64,000 nt of DNA from Xiphias gladius. Its lineage: Eukaryota > Chordata > Actinopteri > Istiophoriformes > Xiphiidae. A program made the position numbers and the translations under genes. A model generated the notes under the pieces. That model searched no databases and was not told where the DNA came from. It was given only the letters and a program-made list of their open reading frames with translations. The DNA lies in contig NC_053400.1 in assembly GCF_016859285.1 (NCBI RefSeq), positions 17,068,001 through 17,132,000 on the forward strand. The letters run 5' to 3'. Shown piece by piece: positions 25,724 to 36,870 of this stretch (positions are counted from its first letter, which is position 1; each line of letters opens with the position of its first letter).

Positions 25724-28700
25724 GGAAACACTGGCTGGGTCTACCTCTTCACTGCATAAATCATCTACAAATCACAAACTAAGGCTCCCATTGAGGGCTT
25801 TTGTGTAGTTTCAAAGTCTCCACTGAAAGCAAAAGTTGAAAAGGATTTTTTTTCTCAACATCAGACCAACTGTTTGTGTGTTTGTGTCTCTGTGTAGTTT
25901 TCAAGCTTGAAATATTTATACGATCAAGAAAAGTTCAAATTCATTGAATCTTGCCGTGACAGCTCAGGCTTCATGCAGAGAAAATACCCTCAGGTGACAC
26001 AGAAATAGATGACAGCTATCTTGGCAATATAATTACACGATTTCTAGTTGTGTCAAGACAAAAGCATCGTAAGTAGCAAATACAAAATAATTAAAATCAC
26101 TGCTAGCATAGAATTAGTGCGGCCTACAAAAGCACTGCTGAGAAGATTTCAACAAGAATAAAATTCTACCTTTCAAATATAGGGTGTTTTAGTTGTATAA
26201 GAAATATGTTTACTTCTAATGAGTTGAGAAGTTCTTGTTATGTCTATATATAAGTTGCATTAGTTTCATGCTGCAGTAACATCACAAATGCAGATATTTA
26301 GTCATATCTTCTAAACTATTTATTGTGAATACAGTATGTAGCATTATTTTCAGCTTTCAGTAATACACAAAGGAACTTTTGTCATATCTGTAAAATTTGA
26401 AAATAAGGAAGAAAGTCATAGTAAGGTAGATACTAAGAAAATGCTCTTTTTAGGAAACGATGTACTTATTTAGGTGAACACAAAACTTAGATGATACCTG
26501 AAGTTTGTTGGGCTTCGTCTACGTTTGAGTTGACATTAAAAATAAAATTTAAAAAAAACATTCAGGCAAGCCGCACTGTGGCATCAAAGAAGAACTTGCT
26601 GTGAGGAGGGGCAGCAGTTTTCCTCAGCTGACAGTCACTGAGACTCTACACCCCAGACAGATTTCTCGCTTTACCACCTCAGATACACAAATATACTGTT
26701 TACACAAGTCAAATCAAGCTGTATACCGTGTTTTATCACAAACATGTCTCAAAGGAATAACAAGCCACTCAGTCACACAGCTTTCAAAAAGTGCCCGGTT
26801 TAACAGTGTTATCTAAACCACTGGTTTAGATAGTAATTTCACTATTTGAAGTGAAAATGATGTTCAGCATCTAAATGTTTCTCCAAAAATGTATATTATA
26901 AACATCCATTTCATTTTTCATTGCTACTTCCTAGTACAACTTTGATGTGCACGCTCACAGTTTTTCATGGCAACAGACAACTGTAATGGACAAATTAACT
27001 GTAAAATAAGGGTTTGGAAAATATAGTTTAACCATTTATTTATTTATTTATTTATTTATTTTATTTATTTATTTGAAACCGCCCGATCACCTGAGTGCTT
27101 GTGTTGCTTGCTCTAATGGACGGTTTGTAAGTTACAGTTTGTGTAGCAGTTATCATAAACGACGTCATCCAAGACCCATGTTTTAAAAGAACAAAATTTT
27201 CACACACAGTTTTTGAAAGTAATATTTTAGGTGATCTTTTTGTCGTGGAGGATTTTTTGTTTTCTGATTTCCCAGTAGGTGTGTCATTTCTCCCCAAGTC
27301 CTCAAAGTCAGATTGACCTGTTCTGTCATGCCTCTTCTGTGTCAGGCTCCCCTCTTGCCAATGGAAAGATGCATCTGCACAGCTCAGTAAAGCGGAAGCT
27401 GGCTGAGGAGAAGGGCTACGTGTTCGACAAGCGGCTTAGGTACAACGTGCGACAGAACGAGAGCAACTGTCGTTTCCGAGACATCGTGGTCAGGAAGGAG
27501 GAGGGCTTCACGCATGTCCTGCTGTCCAGCCAAACGACAGACAACAACGCTCTGACACCAGAGGTGAGAAAGACAATGTACACGCACCCACATAAGCTGT
27601 TTTAACTGCTTATACATGAGAGTTACACGTCCGTGTCCATTAGTCCATTACATTTTAGTGTTGTATCATTGTATCAAGACCTACATTTAATTCTGTTACT
27701 TTCTGATTGTATGCCGGTTGCTGTGGAGCTCTGTTTTGGAAATATGAAACGAGAAATGTTTCCTCATTAACTGCTGTAGAGATGCCCTGGAGCTATGCGC
27801 TAACTCCCCAACTGCTCCAGGGGATTTTTCAGGAGACAACTTTAGAAAACTTTTTCTTTGACAGCTGCCAGGTGTCAATGTGTTTAGCTGCATGAATCTT
27901 ACACAGGGCATTGCTGAAAAGGAGCAAGAATGCTCAGTAGAAAAAGGATAGAAAATAGCTGTTGGGCTCTGTCCTTACAACTGACACACAGTTTCATCCA
28001 AACTGCCTCCTGCCAATCAAGGTTTCTACAAGTAGGCTAATTAGGGGTACATATAATCCAGGTCTATGCCATCTGTTATTACAGCAAAATGTCAGTTGAA
28101 CTAGTGAGGAAATGATGTAGCAAGTTCCTAAAGGTGAGCCTTTTGTAATTATTCTTCAAGAGAACTGGAGACCCTAGAAGTGGCCAGATATCCGATGATT
28201 TTCACTGCTTGCTATGTAGCAATAAAACTGTCATCTCTGCAGTAGTAAAGAAGTGATGTAAAGAAATGTAAACTCAATGATCAAATGCCAAAATGCTGTA
28301 GTTTTTGCAGTGTTGTTTAGTTGTGTCTGTCTTTAAATTTGGATTTGCTAGAGGCATCATCAAAATCTTATATTTAACATGCTAAGAAAGATTCCCAAAA
28401 TATTTCTCAACTTGCTTGACTTTTACAATGTTACAAAGATACTCCAATACAAAAGAAGTTTTTCGAATAAAAGGACTAATTGTGCTATCTCAATGACAGA
28501 ATTTCGTGACTGAAATCCAGATGTTCAGGCTTTATGAAATTTAGTCCTAAAACAACAAAAAGGTTTTAGTAAATTATAAATAAATTGCTGATTTGCTCAT
28601 TACATTGAACATGTAGACAGGATCTCACTATTTTTAGAGGCACCTTTGATTAGTTCTGATGATAAACCAGCACAGTTTTCTCTACAGGCTTTTAGGGCAC

Positions 28701-31700
28701 ATAATCTGAGCCAAACTGTGTTCACTGGCTTTTAACGTGTTTTCTCACAGTCTCCTCAGCACTCTGTCGATCGAATTCTCTCCATAAAATCAACATCTGT
28801 TGGCAGAGCAAATGCACATCCTGAATATAGAAGTTGCACTTTAATCTGTCATGATATCTCACTGTAATGACGGGGATTTAAATATTTTATCACAGTCTTG
28901 TCACATCTACCTCACAGATAAAACCAGATAGGTCGTCCATCCATCCATTAGCTATACTGCTTAGTGGATAGGTCATGAAAGTCTACATTTATAATTTCAA
29001 CCTTACAATGAAGTTACTGATACATCGATTAAATAGATCATACAAAAAATTACAGTTTATTTTTAAGCTTATCAATCTTGATCTATTCTGAGTTGTCACT
29101 TTTTAATAAATTAAAATAGAGTTGTTAATGTATGCTTTTTTTTTTTTACAGATTCCATAGAGGTCTGTTAATATAATAGTCATGTTAGAAACAGATAATG
29201 GCATGTGTCACAATCGTCCACCCCGGCTCAAAAATCTAAGCAAACAGGATTTTCCTCCTCCTCAGATTGTATGATGAGTCTTAGATCTTCCACAGAGGGC
29301 GGTTCTGCCTTTGATATAGCGTCGTGTGCACAGCCGCCTGTACTTCACCGGCACTGAAGTGGCCTAAACTGTGATTGCACGTGTGTGTGTGTGTGTGTGT
29401 GTGTACTTTCATGTGTGACAGTAAGCCAGTAAGCTGTGGGCTTATCAAACAGCTCTCATAGCGCCTTCTCTGTCTCTCACTCTTTGAAGCTACAGGAACA
29501 AGAGAGTCTGCGGATCTGCCTACAGAATAGGTTTAGCAGAAAAAATCTGTAAAAATATTCCTGTACATTTTTTTTTTTTTTTTAACACTCAGTGTTTGCT
29601 TTAAGAGAAAAAGTTCCCCGAGCTATTAACTGGTACTCTTTCTGTTACCTTTTCTGGCCTAACACAGTGTTCCTGTGCTTTAGTGCCATTGAAATGTTTT
29701 TGAACAGACTATTTTCTCATTGTTATTTTATCATTCGTATGCTGTCAATACTCTGACTGTAAGAGCCCTGAAATTATAAATTAAAACATGAGTGAACAAA
29801 GAAATATTTAACACTTTTTCTTCATAAGGAATAATCTAAATCTATGTAGAAACTTCCTGGCTCTTGAGCACTCTCATTAGCTGTTAACATATTGTGTATT
29901 TTTTAAAGTCAAGTTTATTTGTATAGAGCCATAATCTCATACACTGTCTACAGTGTCTATACAGTATATGTAGGCTTAATTCCTGCACACCTACTTTTAA
30001 TAAAGCAGTAATTAAAAGGGGGTAAAGAGTCCCAATAGGCCATTTTCACGGCAGGCATTTTGAAACATTTAGGTGTTACTAATGATAGCTCTGTTCTATC
30101 CAAGTGTCCCAATAAGTCATGACAATGAGCCAGCAGGCACAACACCAGGACCCTGAAACTAAAGCAGTGGAATGGAATTCAGCTGTCATTCATTTTATGA
30201 TTTACACCTTTGCTTTTTATTTTGTGATACGTCATTTTGTCTCCTGTTAAAAAAAATAAATAAAATAAAATAAAATCCTGTTGGAATCCTAGAAAATGCC
30301 ACAGAATATTTATGTCGTAGAACTCTCTGAGACACCTGGACTGTATTCAAAATCCCTCTCTATTTACTATATGGTGTTCTGAATTTACTGTCAGGTAGGA
30401 TGTATACACTTTATAGTGTCCTCGTAAGTCCCCAAAATAGAGCTAAAAAAAAAAAGTACTTTTTGCTAACAATCCCAGAATGCAATGTGTAACAATTGGA
30501 GATGTGAAAATTACACTAGTGTAACTTTACAGCCGTCAGTGAGGACATAAAATTATGATGATTCATTAGTGTCAGAAATCTCAATTTACTGCTCACTATA
30601 GAGTAAACTATTGCATGTCTGTTATGTTGGGAGAAGTGAATAAGTGAACGAGGGAGTGATTTCTATAAAAGGGCAAGATATATCTGCTTTGAGAATTAAA
30701 AAATAAAAAAAACTATCCTAAAGGAAAAAAATGCCAAAAAGTGGCATCTGGAAACTGGGAAGAACTCTAACTGCAACAGGTCTGTCAGATCTACTCAGAT
30801 CTACTAAAACGTGTGATTGACTAGTGAGCTGGTGCATGGTGTTGCAAGTGTCTTTGTTGTGGATACCACCTTTCTTTGTCTACAAATATCCTTGAGGCCT
30901 CTACTCACAGAGTGGAACCAGCATCTGCCCATCTCTGCTTCATGTATCTGAGCAGGATTATAATTCACTTTAATGTAATCTCTAGTCTCATTTACATGCA
31001 TACTCTCTCACACACACACACACGCACGCACATGCACGTTCGTGCGCACACACATCTAGTTAAGACTGGGGGACAGATTGTGTTTGGTGAGGCGAAGAGA
31101 AGTAAATTCACTTTGAGGGTGAATAGTTAATGAGTCAGGGGTTTTAATCTGATCAAAATCTGGCAGGAGAGTGTGCATCGTGAGTGCAGACAGTGATGAT
31201 GTGGTGAGGGCTGGGGTTTCCAGGCAACTTCTTATCCGGTCGTCTGTCTTACAATGACAGCTCATCCCTTCTTCATCACGTGAGACAAAGGTCAAACACT
31301 TGCATGTTGATGCAGAATGATGTGATTTTTATATTACCTGACAGGGTTAAATTTGTGTCTTTATAGCCCGTTTGTGGAGATGTCATAGTTCAAGTGTCCT
31401 CAACTGAAAGCTGAATACCCTTGCTTGGCTGGGTTTTTTTTCACCATCCCTTGGAATACGTCCTATGAAATTAAATAAGATGAAATCATATTTGAGGTAT
31501 TATATTCGATCTAGAAGTTTGCACAGACAACTTTTCTCACAGCTCCTATTTGTCCCACACTACAGCCAGGAGGAGCAGCTGTTATCAACATACAGTCAGG
31601 TCAGTAGCTGCTGGCATGCAGACTGTCAAGGAAACAAGCTGTGCGGCAAGTTGTCATGTAAACATTTCACCTGCACTCTACCGCTGCTTGGAATTTGGCG

Positions 31701-33696
31701 TTAACTGGCTAGAACCAAAGTCACCACTGAAATCTCGCCTCCTACTCTCAACAAGTAGCATTGCTTTCGGATTTGAAAAAAATCTCCATTGAGGAGATGA
31801 CGTTTCTGAGGGATCTGTTGCTGTCGATGTACCTGGGGAGCTTGCAATAACTGTAAAGCACCTTGTTTAAAATAATGTGCTTAGAATTTAGATGAACTGA
31901 TAACTTAAAATGGTTAGTATGTCAGGATCAAGGAAGTCAGCCGTTGAATACCATTAATCAGTGCCTTTTAAAACTAGCATTTGCTCTCCAACAGTATCTG
32001 TGCATTTAGTTAAATTCAGACATGATAAAGATTGCATAGGCTTTTAGACATAACCTTTTTATAATCTCATTTGGCTCTATGACTTTTGTTAAGGGAAACT
32101 GATTATCTATTGCTATTTTTAATGGTATTTGGCTTCTACCAAAGCATGCTTCCATTACAATTTCTTGATACAGTCATTATTCACTTATCTTAGTTGAAAC
32201 TATTTAATGCTTATAGATATCATGGTAAAATACAATGATACAACAAGCGCTTCCAAAATAAACAGAAAAACTGTTATAGTTGTAACATGAGACTAAAAGT
32301 TTCCGTTAGGATTTTTCTCTTTAGTATTTTATCAAGATTAACAAAAGCACTGTTTGAGGAATTTAAACTTTAGAGATGTTTTAATATGCAGTATATGTAA
32401 TATTCACAAGAGCGTGTATAGATTAGATAGTGACAGTCTGTGGCCTCAAACTTTTTAGTCTCCATTAACAATCAGCATCGTAGGAATTTTCTCTCAGGCC
32501 TGTTTATCTGCACTAAAAAGAAGCCGACATCCTGAGTGGATGTCAGGCCTTACCCTTAAGGATTCAAAACTTATTTCATCTTTTCTTCTTCCCTGTCTTT
32601 TCTCATGTGTCAGCTGACTTAATAATATAATACACATCTCCCCCTTTTCCTCTTCAGATCATGAAGGAAGTATGTCGAGCTCTGACTAATGCAGCTGCTG
32701 ATGACAGTAAATTATTATTGCTTAGCTCCGTGGGGACTGTTTTCTGCAGTGGCCTGGAGCCGTCCTACCTGATAGGGCGTCTGTCCACTGACCGCAGAAA
32801 AGAAAGCAGCCGCATCGCAGATGCTGTTCGGTAAGAAGAAATCTTTCCACTATAAACACAGACTCTCTTATTGCTTGCCATCAGACTCGACGGATTTGGT
32901 ACTGATTGTTCTGTGACACCTTTAGGGACTTTGTGTTGGCATTCATTCACTTCAAGAAACCCATTGTGGTGGCAATAAATGGGCCTGCTCTGGGCTTAGG
33001 GGCCTCCATCCTGCCACTGTGTGATGTGGTGTGGGCCAGTGAGAGGGCCTGGTTCCAAACTCCATGCGCAGCCCTCCATCTCACCCCCTCTGGATGCTCC
33101 TCTTACACCTTCCCCCAGATCCTGGGCGTAGCTCTGGTGGGTCCCAGCCATATCAAGGGGTTCTGGCAAATTTCACTTGATCTAATCTGTGTCTCCCCTT
33201 ATAACCATGTGATTTACCCTGTGTTTACCCAAATCAAACATTTGGATTGCACGACAAGTTTAAAAGACTTTGTCATTTTCTCACTTTCTGTATCCAACGG
33301 CAGGCCAACGAGATGCTGTTCTGTGGAAGAAAACTCACAGCACAAGAAGCATGCAGTCGAGGTCTGGTGTCACAGGTCTTCTGGCCAACCACATTTAACC
33401 AAGAAGTGATGCTGCGTGTGAAGGAAATGGCGTCATGCAATGCGGTGGTAAGTCCTGATCTAGACAACCCAGAGGGCAAAGCTTTCTTTTGAATGTAACC
33501 AAATGACCCTCTCCCCTTTTGTGTGTGTCTTTAAAAGGTTTTAGAAGAGTCCAAATGCCTGGTTAGGAGTATCCTCATGTCAGTCCTGGAGGAAGTGAAT
33601 GAGAAAGAGTGTCAGATGCTGAGGCAGCTGTGGTGTTCAACCAAAGGACTAGAGGCACTCTTCAGTTATCTGCAGAACAAGGCGTATGAGAAGTAA
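10212..33696 (+). CDS. cdyl2: Chromodomain Y-like protein 2
   Basis: Seven coding exons: 10212-10235, 22590-23196, 27346-27563, 32658-32830, 32926-33136, 33304-33447 and 33538-33696. All junctions are GT-AG and in phase, giving 511 codons plus stop (human CDYL2: 506). The protein starts MASGDLYE. Residues ~5-58 form a chromodomain with cage aromatics Tyr7, Trp29 and Tyr32. A basic, Ser/Pro-rich linker follows, then a conserved block KRLRYNVRQNESNCRFRDIV and a crotonase-like fold (FCSGLEPSYLIG, AINGPALGLGASILPLCD). By family knowledge CDYL proteins are nuclear readers of methylated histone H3 Lys9/27 and bind corepressors. The crotonase fold of CDYL hydrates crotonyl-CoA and lowers histone crotonylation; whether CDYL2 does so is less clear. 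CDYL2 is preferred over CDYL because of the exon 1 wording, the C-terminal match and the cmc2-cenpn-atmin neighbours. The protein looks intact. Confidence 0.95.
13205..13520. repeat. Dispersed fish repeat, two diverged units, interrupted by telomere-like tract
   Basis: Two related units are visible. One at about 13229-13290 contains GTCCATGGTGCCCAGAGGAT then GATCCTAATGACTTAGGGGA. The other at about 13450-13505 contains CAACCATGGTTCCCAGATGA then GAATCATAATTACATTGGTG. Non-coding tandem-like repeats carrying 'CATGGTTCCCAGAGGATGAATCCTAATGACTTTGGTGA' in variable form are common in fish. The telomere-like tract separates the two units. Confidence 0.6.
13358..13435. repeat. Interstitial telomere-like (TTAGGG)n tract
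   Basis: About 78 bases are built of TTAGGG with variants TTAGGGG, TTAGGGC and CTAGGG; the last ~25 bases are closest to perfect. The G-rich strand is the plus strand. The 8-mer GGTGGACT occurs directly before (13352-13359) and after (13433-13440) the tract. TTAGGG is the vertebrate telomere unit, and short internal tracts of this kind are usually attributed to telomerase action or capture at a repaired break. Confidence 0.9.
14511..16420. repeat. Dispersed repeat copy A, interrupted by a Tc1 element
   Basis: The flanks of the Tc1 copy (14511-14689 and 16221-16420) together match 18971-19320. Shared motifs in order are GGAGGAT, CAGCTCAT, then on the right GTGACATTGTCTGGGACTGTA, CAGCTCACCCATCA, GTTTACTC and GAGCAGTTATTACCA. 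No coding potential is seen and the family is unknown to me. Confidence 0.65.
14690..16220 (+). mobile_element. Tc1/mariner-like DNA transposon, near full length, inactive
   Basis: Terminal inverted repeats begin CAGTGGCATGAAAAAGTTTG (left) and, inverted, CAATGTCATAAAAAGGTTTG (right), each continuing into GTCAAAATTTCT. TA dinucleotides flank both ends (14688-14689 and 16221-16222), as expected for Tc1. The 1531-bp length fits a Tc1 element with a full transposase region. Plus-strand pieces are 15094-15435 (DNA-binding part, with GRPRRLSERTAHTIARKA) and 15477-15872 (catalytic part, with QQNNDPKHTSK and NLNNIKHLW). The catalytic triad should be DD34E, but the last position is Lys (IKHLW where Tc1 family members have IEHLW/IENLW). 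The frame is also broken between the pieces, so it cannot act on its own. Confidence 0.9.
16421..18023. other. Intron 1 sequence with no feature seen
   Basis: AT-rich intronic sequence without recognisable exon or repeat boundary. Confidence 0.45.
18024..18055. repeat. Perfect 14-bp inverted repeat with 4-base loop
   Basis: GTGTCTGTCTCACC at 18024-18037, loop TCAT, then GGTGAGACAGACAC at 18042-18055. The arms are exact inverses. Role unknown; it could be a small cruciform or transcript hairpin, and the stem is too short for a typical microRNA precursor. Confidence 0.9.
18971..19320. repeat. Dispersed repeat copy B, uninterrupted
   Basis: Same repeat as the one split at 14511-16420, here without the Tc1 insert. 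It carries GGAGGATACTGATGCCC, GCAGCTCATACTTAAGC, GTGACATTGTCTGGGACTGTA, CGGCTCACCCATCA and GAGCAGTTATTACCACAGCT. The two copies differ at many positions, so the family is not young. Confidence 0.65.
19738..19795. repeat. (TG)n microsatellite
   Basis: TG dinucleotide run with two TGGT interruptions. A reading frame on the opposite strand through it is an artefact of the repeat. Confidence 0.9.
20098..21075 (-). mobile_element. L2-like LINE, 5'-truncated 3' fragment
   Basis: On the minus strand, 20445-20777 and its upstream continuation to about 20950 translate to the end of a non-LTR reverse transcriptase. Recognisable pieces are VVDDYKYLGVYIDYKLDW, RLRSFNICRTILCMFYHSVV, FYAAVCWGSRVKAADANRLN, KLIKNAG, and SERRMLQKLLSIMDNPSHPL. 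Downstream, toward lower coordinates, is an AT-rich 3'UTR ending at a short (TAAGA)n-like tail near 20105-20120, as L2-clade elements end in short tandem tails. The element lacks its endonuclease and most of the reverse transcriptase and has at least one in-frame stop near 20818, so it is dead. It lies antisense in cdyl2 intron 1. Confidence 0.8.
21076..22589. other. End of cdyl2 intron 1, no feature seen
   Basis: AT-rich, with T-runs near 22310, 22490 and 22530. The pyrimidine-rich approach to the exon 2 acceptor ends in TGCCTTCAG. Confidence 0.5.
26810..26832. repeat. 11-bp perfect inverted repeat
   Basis: TATCTAAACCA, one C, then TGGTTTAGATA. A perfect near-palindrome in cdyl2 intron 2; role unknown. 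Confidence 0.85.
27034..27075. repeat. (TTTA)n microsatellite
   Basis: About ten ATTT units with one TTTT interruption, in cdyl2 intron 2. Confidence 0.9.
29381..29404. repeat. (GT)n microsatellite
   Basis: Uninterrupted GT run of 12 units in cdyl2 intron 3. Confidence 0.9.
31008..31054. repeat. CA-rich microsatellite
   Basis: CA units mixed with CG and TGCA variants, in cdyl2 intron 3. Confidence 0.85.
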
Positions 33697-35822
33697 CCAG
33701 CCACAGCCAGGAAACCAGAGATGGTCAGTGTGGGTCTGACGCTACCTACAGAGGGACATCCAGGATGATAAGGTTGTGATCTCAAACTGAAGGAAAAGTT
33801 GCATTAAAGGCCGTTGTTTCCATCCATCAGCAGATGGGACACTCTGGAGTTCTGTTTGCTTAGATTGCTACCAACAAAACAAATTTCTTCATGATCCTCT
33901 TTTTAAAGCAACTTTTGTTATTGGACCCACAACCGTCCAGATGTTTCTCCTCTTGTTGAGTCAAAGAGCAAAGGGCCAAATGCGCATTGTTTAAACGCAG
34001 GGAGGTACAGAGTGTTTCTGCACCTATGCGAGACTTAATCAGGATGTATGAAATCAATGTATGTCTGAAAGCACATGATAAAGTGATGATAATATATATT
34101 AATATATATTTATTTCAAGTGTTTAAAAGAGTTGTTTTCTGTATATAAGATGCATTTTTTTCAGGATTTTCTTTAAGTTGGTTATTGTTTTGAGTTGAAG
34201 TGTAAACCAAAGTTTGCATGAGGACACTGTTTCTTGCTCCTTAACGTGCACATTCCATCCGCTCTGTATGGACAGAAGACAGCTACTAGAAAACTGGCCA
34301 CAAATTCTGATACATGCTCAAAAGTCTTTATTACACAGAACGGACATCTTGTTTTTCAGTGACTTTGTTTCCATTACCATACTCACCGAAAATTTGCTTC
34401 CGTTACATAAAATCAAGATTAATGCTCGTGTACTCATGAGACCGTCTGGTGATGTTGCATTAGTACACGCAGTCTCATCCTCCAACTGTCCACATCCATC
34501 TTTCTTTAGTTATTTTCACCTACAACAAAACAGATACGGCAAGAGTTTAATTGAAGACTTATGTATACAAATAAAATCTCATTGAGGTCAGGATTTTTAT
34601 TTCAAGGGAGACTTGTTTGAATTGAAATGCACGTAGAATTTTTTTTTTTTTTTTTTTGAAATCAGGAAAATAAGTGGAAATGGAGAACACTGGAAGTCTC
34701 GTGTGAATGCTAACACTAAACATACAAATGTGTCCATTCTTAATCGACTGGCATTTTGGCTTGAGTGCAAAATGACTATAGATGATTAAATTAATTAGCG
34801 GCACGTATCAGATGGAAGGATTAGCAGTGACTTTTATCCCACTTTGTTTGAGCTACACATAGTAGCCTTACAGGCAGTACTGTGGTGGTACATACATATA
34901 ACATGGCTTCCAGTTATCAATGCAGATAGTGGTTGTGTGAAATGTGTGATTGTTGGTTTTTCTTTTTTTTTTTCTGAAAAAAAAAAAATCACGTTGAAAT
35001 CATCTGACAGTTATTTCTTAGTTGTGTATGTTGGAGCACACAAAAGAGATGATTCTCGCTTGGTCTTCTGGTAATCACATTGTGACTACACTAATTGTCA
35101 GTGATATATATCATGGAAAATGCAACAGTTGTGTAGCTGGAGTTAACTTTGTCCTTTGTCATCTGCATGTGATGATTTAAGATTTCAAATAATTTTATAT
35201 TTTGATGTGTACTATAGTTAGGGATCTATTTTGTTTTACCAAAAAAAAAAGAGAAAAAAAAAAAGTTAAAAAAAAGTCTGTGAAAATTGTTTTGTAAAAC
35301 ACAGAAGATATTTGTCGATTTTTACAGTTGTACACATGCAGTACAGAATAATATATAGATAATGTAGACTGTTTTGTATAACTAATTGCATGTAATATAC
35401 TGTACATATAAATGTGTTGCCTGTCCTAATACCTTGTATTTCAGGGTTTGTTTTGTACCAGCATTGTAAGTATTGTTAGAAATGTTGCAGTTTATTTTTG
35501 TATTTATTTGAGATAACTGTTTGGATGTGCAGTGCCATGTGGTTTCCTTTGCTCCAGAGGCACCCCGACTCTTTTAATCACCCTTTCTAAATTATCCCAT
35601 TAAAAACTTGGATCAACAAAATGGGTCAGGAAAACAGATCATTTATGCATACATATAAACTCTCAAAACCAAAATGCTTAGACACCGTTGTCACTTGAAT
35701 GTTAACATTCTCATTTGACATTAACAGGTTAAGTAATTTGCAGCAAATTATCGAAGGCATGTCATATAATTTAATATATAACGTTATGTCTTACTGAGCT
35801 TTATAAATACAAACAGATGATC

Positions 35823-35828
35823 AATAAA
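35823..35828 (+). terminator. cdyl2: Candidate poly(A) signal AATAAA
   Basis: AATAAA in AT-rich sequence about 2.1 kb after the cdyl2 stop. Confidence 0.4.
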
Positions 35829-36845
35829 ATGACATTTATTTATTTGTCCACTCATGCATAGGAGACAGTGCTAGTGCTTCGTGAGGTTGTTTAATGATTT
35901 ACAGTTTTATTTGTGGCCGTTGCAGTTTGATTGCAGGTAATAATTAATGTCTTGATGAAGCATTTGGTGACATTTTTAAGTCATTAAATACTCTAACTCT
36001 ATCCTTTTATCCTAACTTTCCAAATATATTACCATCTACAGAACAGTGATTCAGATCACAAAATCCAAACTCCCATGTTCTCACAGGCAGCTTGGCAGAT
36101 GTGTGATCAAAAATAAATTAGGATTATATAATTAATCGGAAGATGTTGGTATTTTGTGGGGGTTTTGTTTTTGTTTTTGTTTTTTGTTTTTTTAATGAAA
36201 GGGGTCCCTACATTCACTTTTTCAACTATATTCTTCATCTGTTGGTGAATAACAGTTAACGTTCTTGCTTGGCTTTAAGGTCCCAAGAAAAGGTGAGAAG
36301 GACCTGTGTAATGTGGCTACTGTACAGCATCAGTGAATGCAAACGACTCAGGTCCACTGAGCATTAATCACACTGATCTTACAAGACAGGGGTCTCTATG
36401 TATTTATTCCTTTTATTTATTTTAATTTGTAAAATATCACTTTCTTTTCGGTGTTTCACTTGAGACAGAATGCATTTCATTGTTTCAAAAAAATGTTTCC
36501 AACTATTGGTTTCTCTCTCAGGAACCAGATCCAAATTCCCACCTCAGCATGTGTTTGAAGTTTACTTGATCATAAAATTTGACGTAAATCAATTGTAACT
36601 AAAAAAACAAACAGACGTACTCGTGTTTGCTTCATTATTTATTAGAAATGACAGCACCCTTGACAGGTCTCTGTGTTTTTGTCTTTTATAACCACAATAT
36701 CTTGTGTCTCATGTATGTATATTTCATTGTTCATGTTTTTCTTTTCCTCCTACATTGTCTCAAAGCACATCTTGGGGTGCCTTACAATCTAAATATTTGT
36801 CAAAGATTGATCCATACTTTGTGACGGGTAGAGTGAGCTGCTTCA

Positions 36846-36851
36846 AATAAA
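36846..36851 (+). terminator. cdyl2: Candidate poly(A) signal AATAAA
   Basis: AATAAA followed within 30 bases by a GT/T-rich stretch (TGTGGTTTTTGTTTT), the usual layout of a cleavage site. It is the best candidate for a distal end of cdyl2. Confidence 0.45.
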
Positions 36852-36870
36852 GAAACAGTACTTTCACAAT

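Larger units (their letters stand above)
23197..27345 (+). other. cdyl2: cdyl2 intron 2
   Basis: Starts GTAAGA and ends GTGTCAG. It contains T-rich runs (notably 24992-25052, two copies of AATTTTGATT followed by long T runs), a TTTG run near 24464-24484, an ATTT run at 27034-27075, and an 11-bp palindrome at 26810-26832. No exon was recognised. Confidence 0.8.
27564..32657 (+). other. cdyl2: cdyl2 intron 3
   Basis: Starts GTGAGA and ends CTCTTCAG. It holds a GT run (29381-29404), a CA-rich run (31008-31054), a short fish-repeat-like motif GTCCATCCATCCATTAGCTA near 28934, and an AGTTTATTTGTATAGAGCC motif near 29913 that resembles a common fish LINE/SINE 3' end. No exon was recognised. Confidence 0.75.
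33697..36870 (+). other. cdyl2: Likely cdyl2 3'UTR
   Basis: AT-rich sequence after the TAA stop with several TATTTATTT-like elements (near 34108 and 35500), which in mRNAs often affect stability. Two AATAAA signals, at 35823 and 36846, are candidate ends. Where the transcript really ends cannot be decided from sequence alone. Confidence 0.5.

Noticed and set aside
32906-33492. Single-exon proteins in overlapping frames
   Set aside because: They run through the short intron 33137-33303; the spliced form matches CDYL2 exactly.
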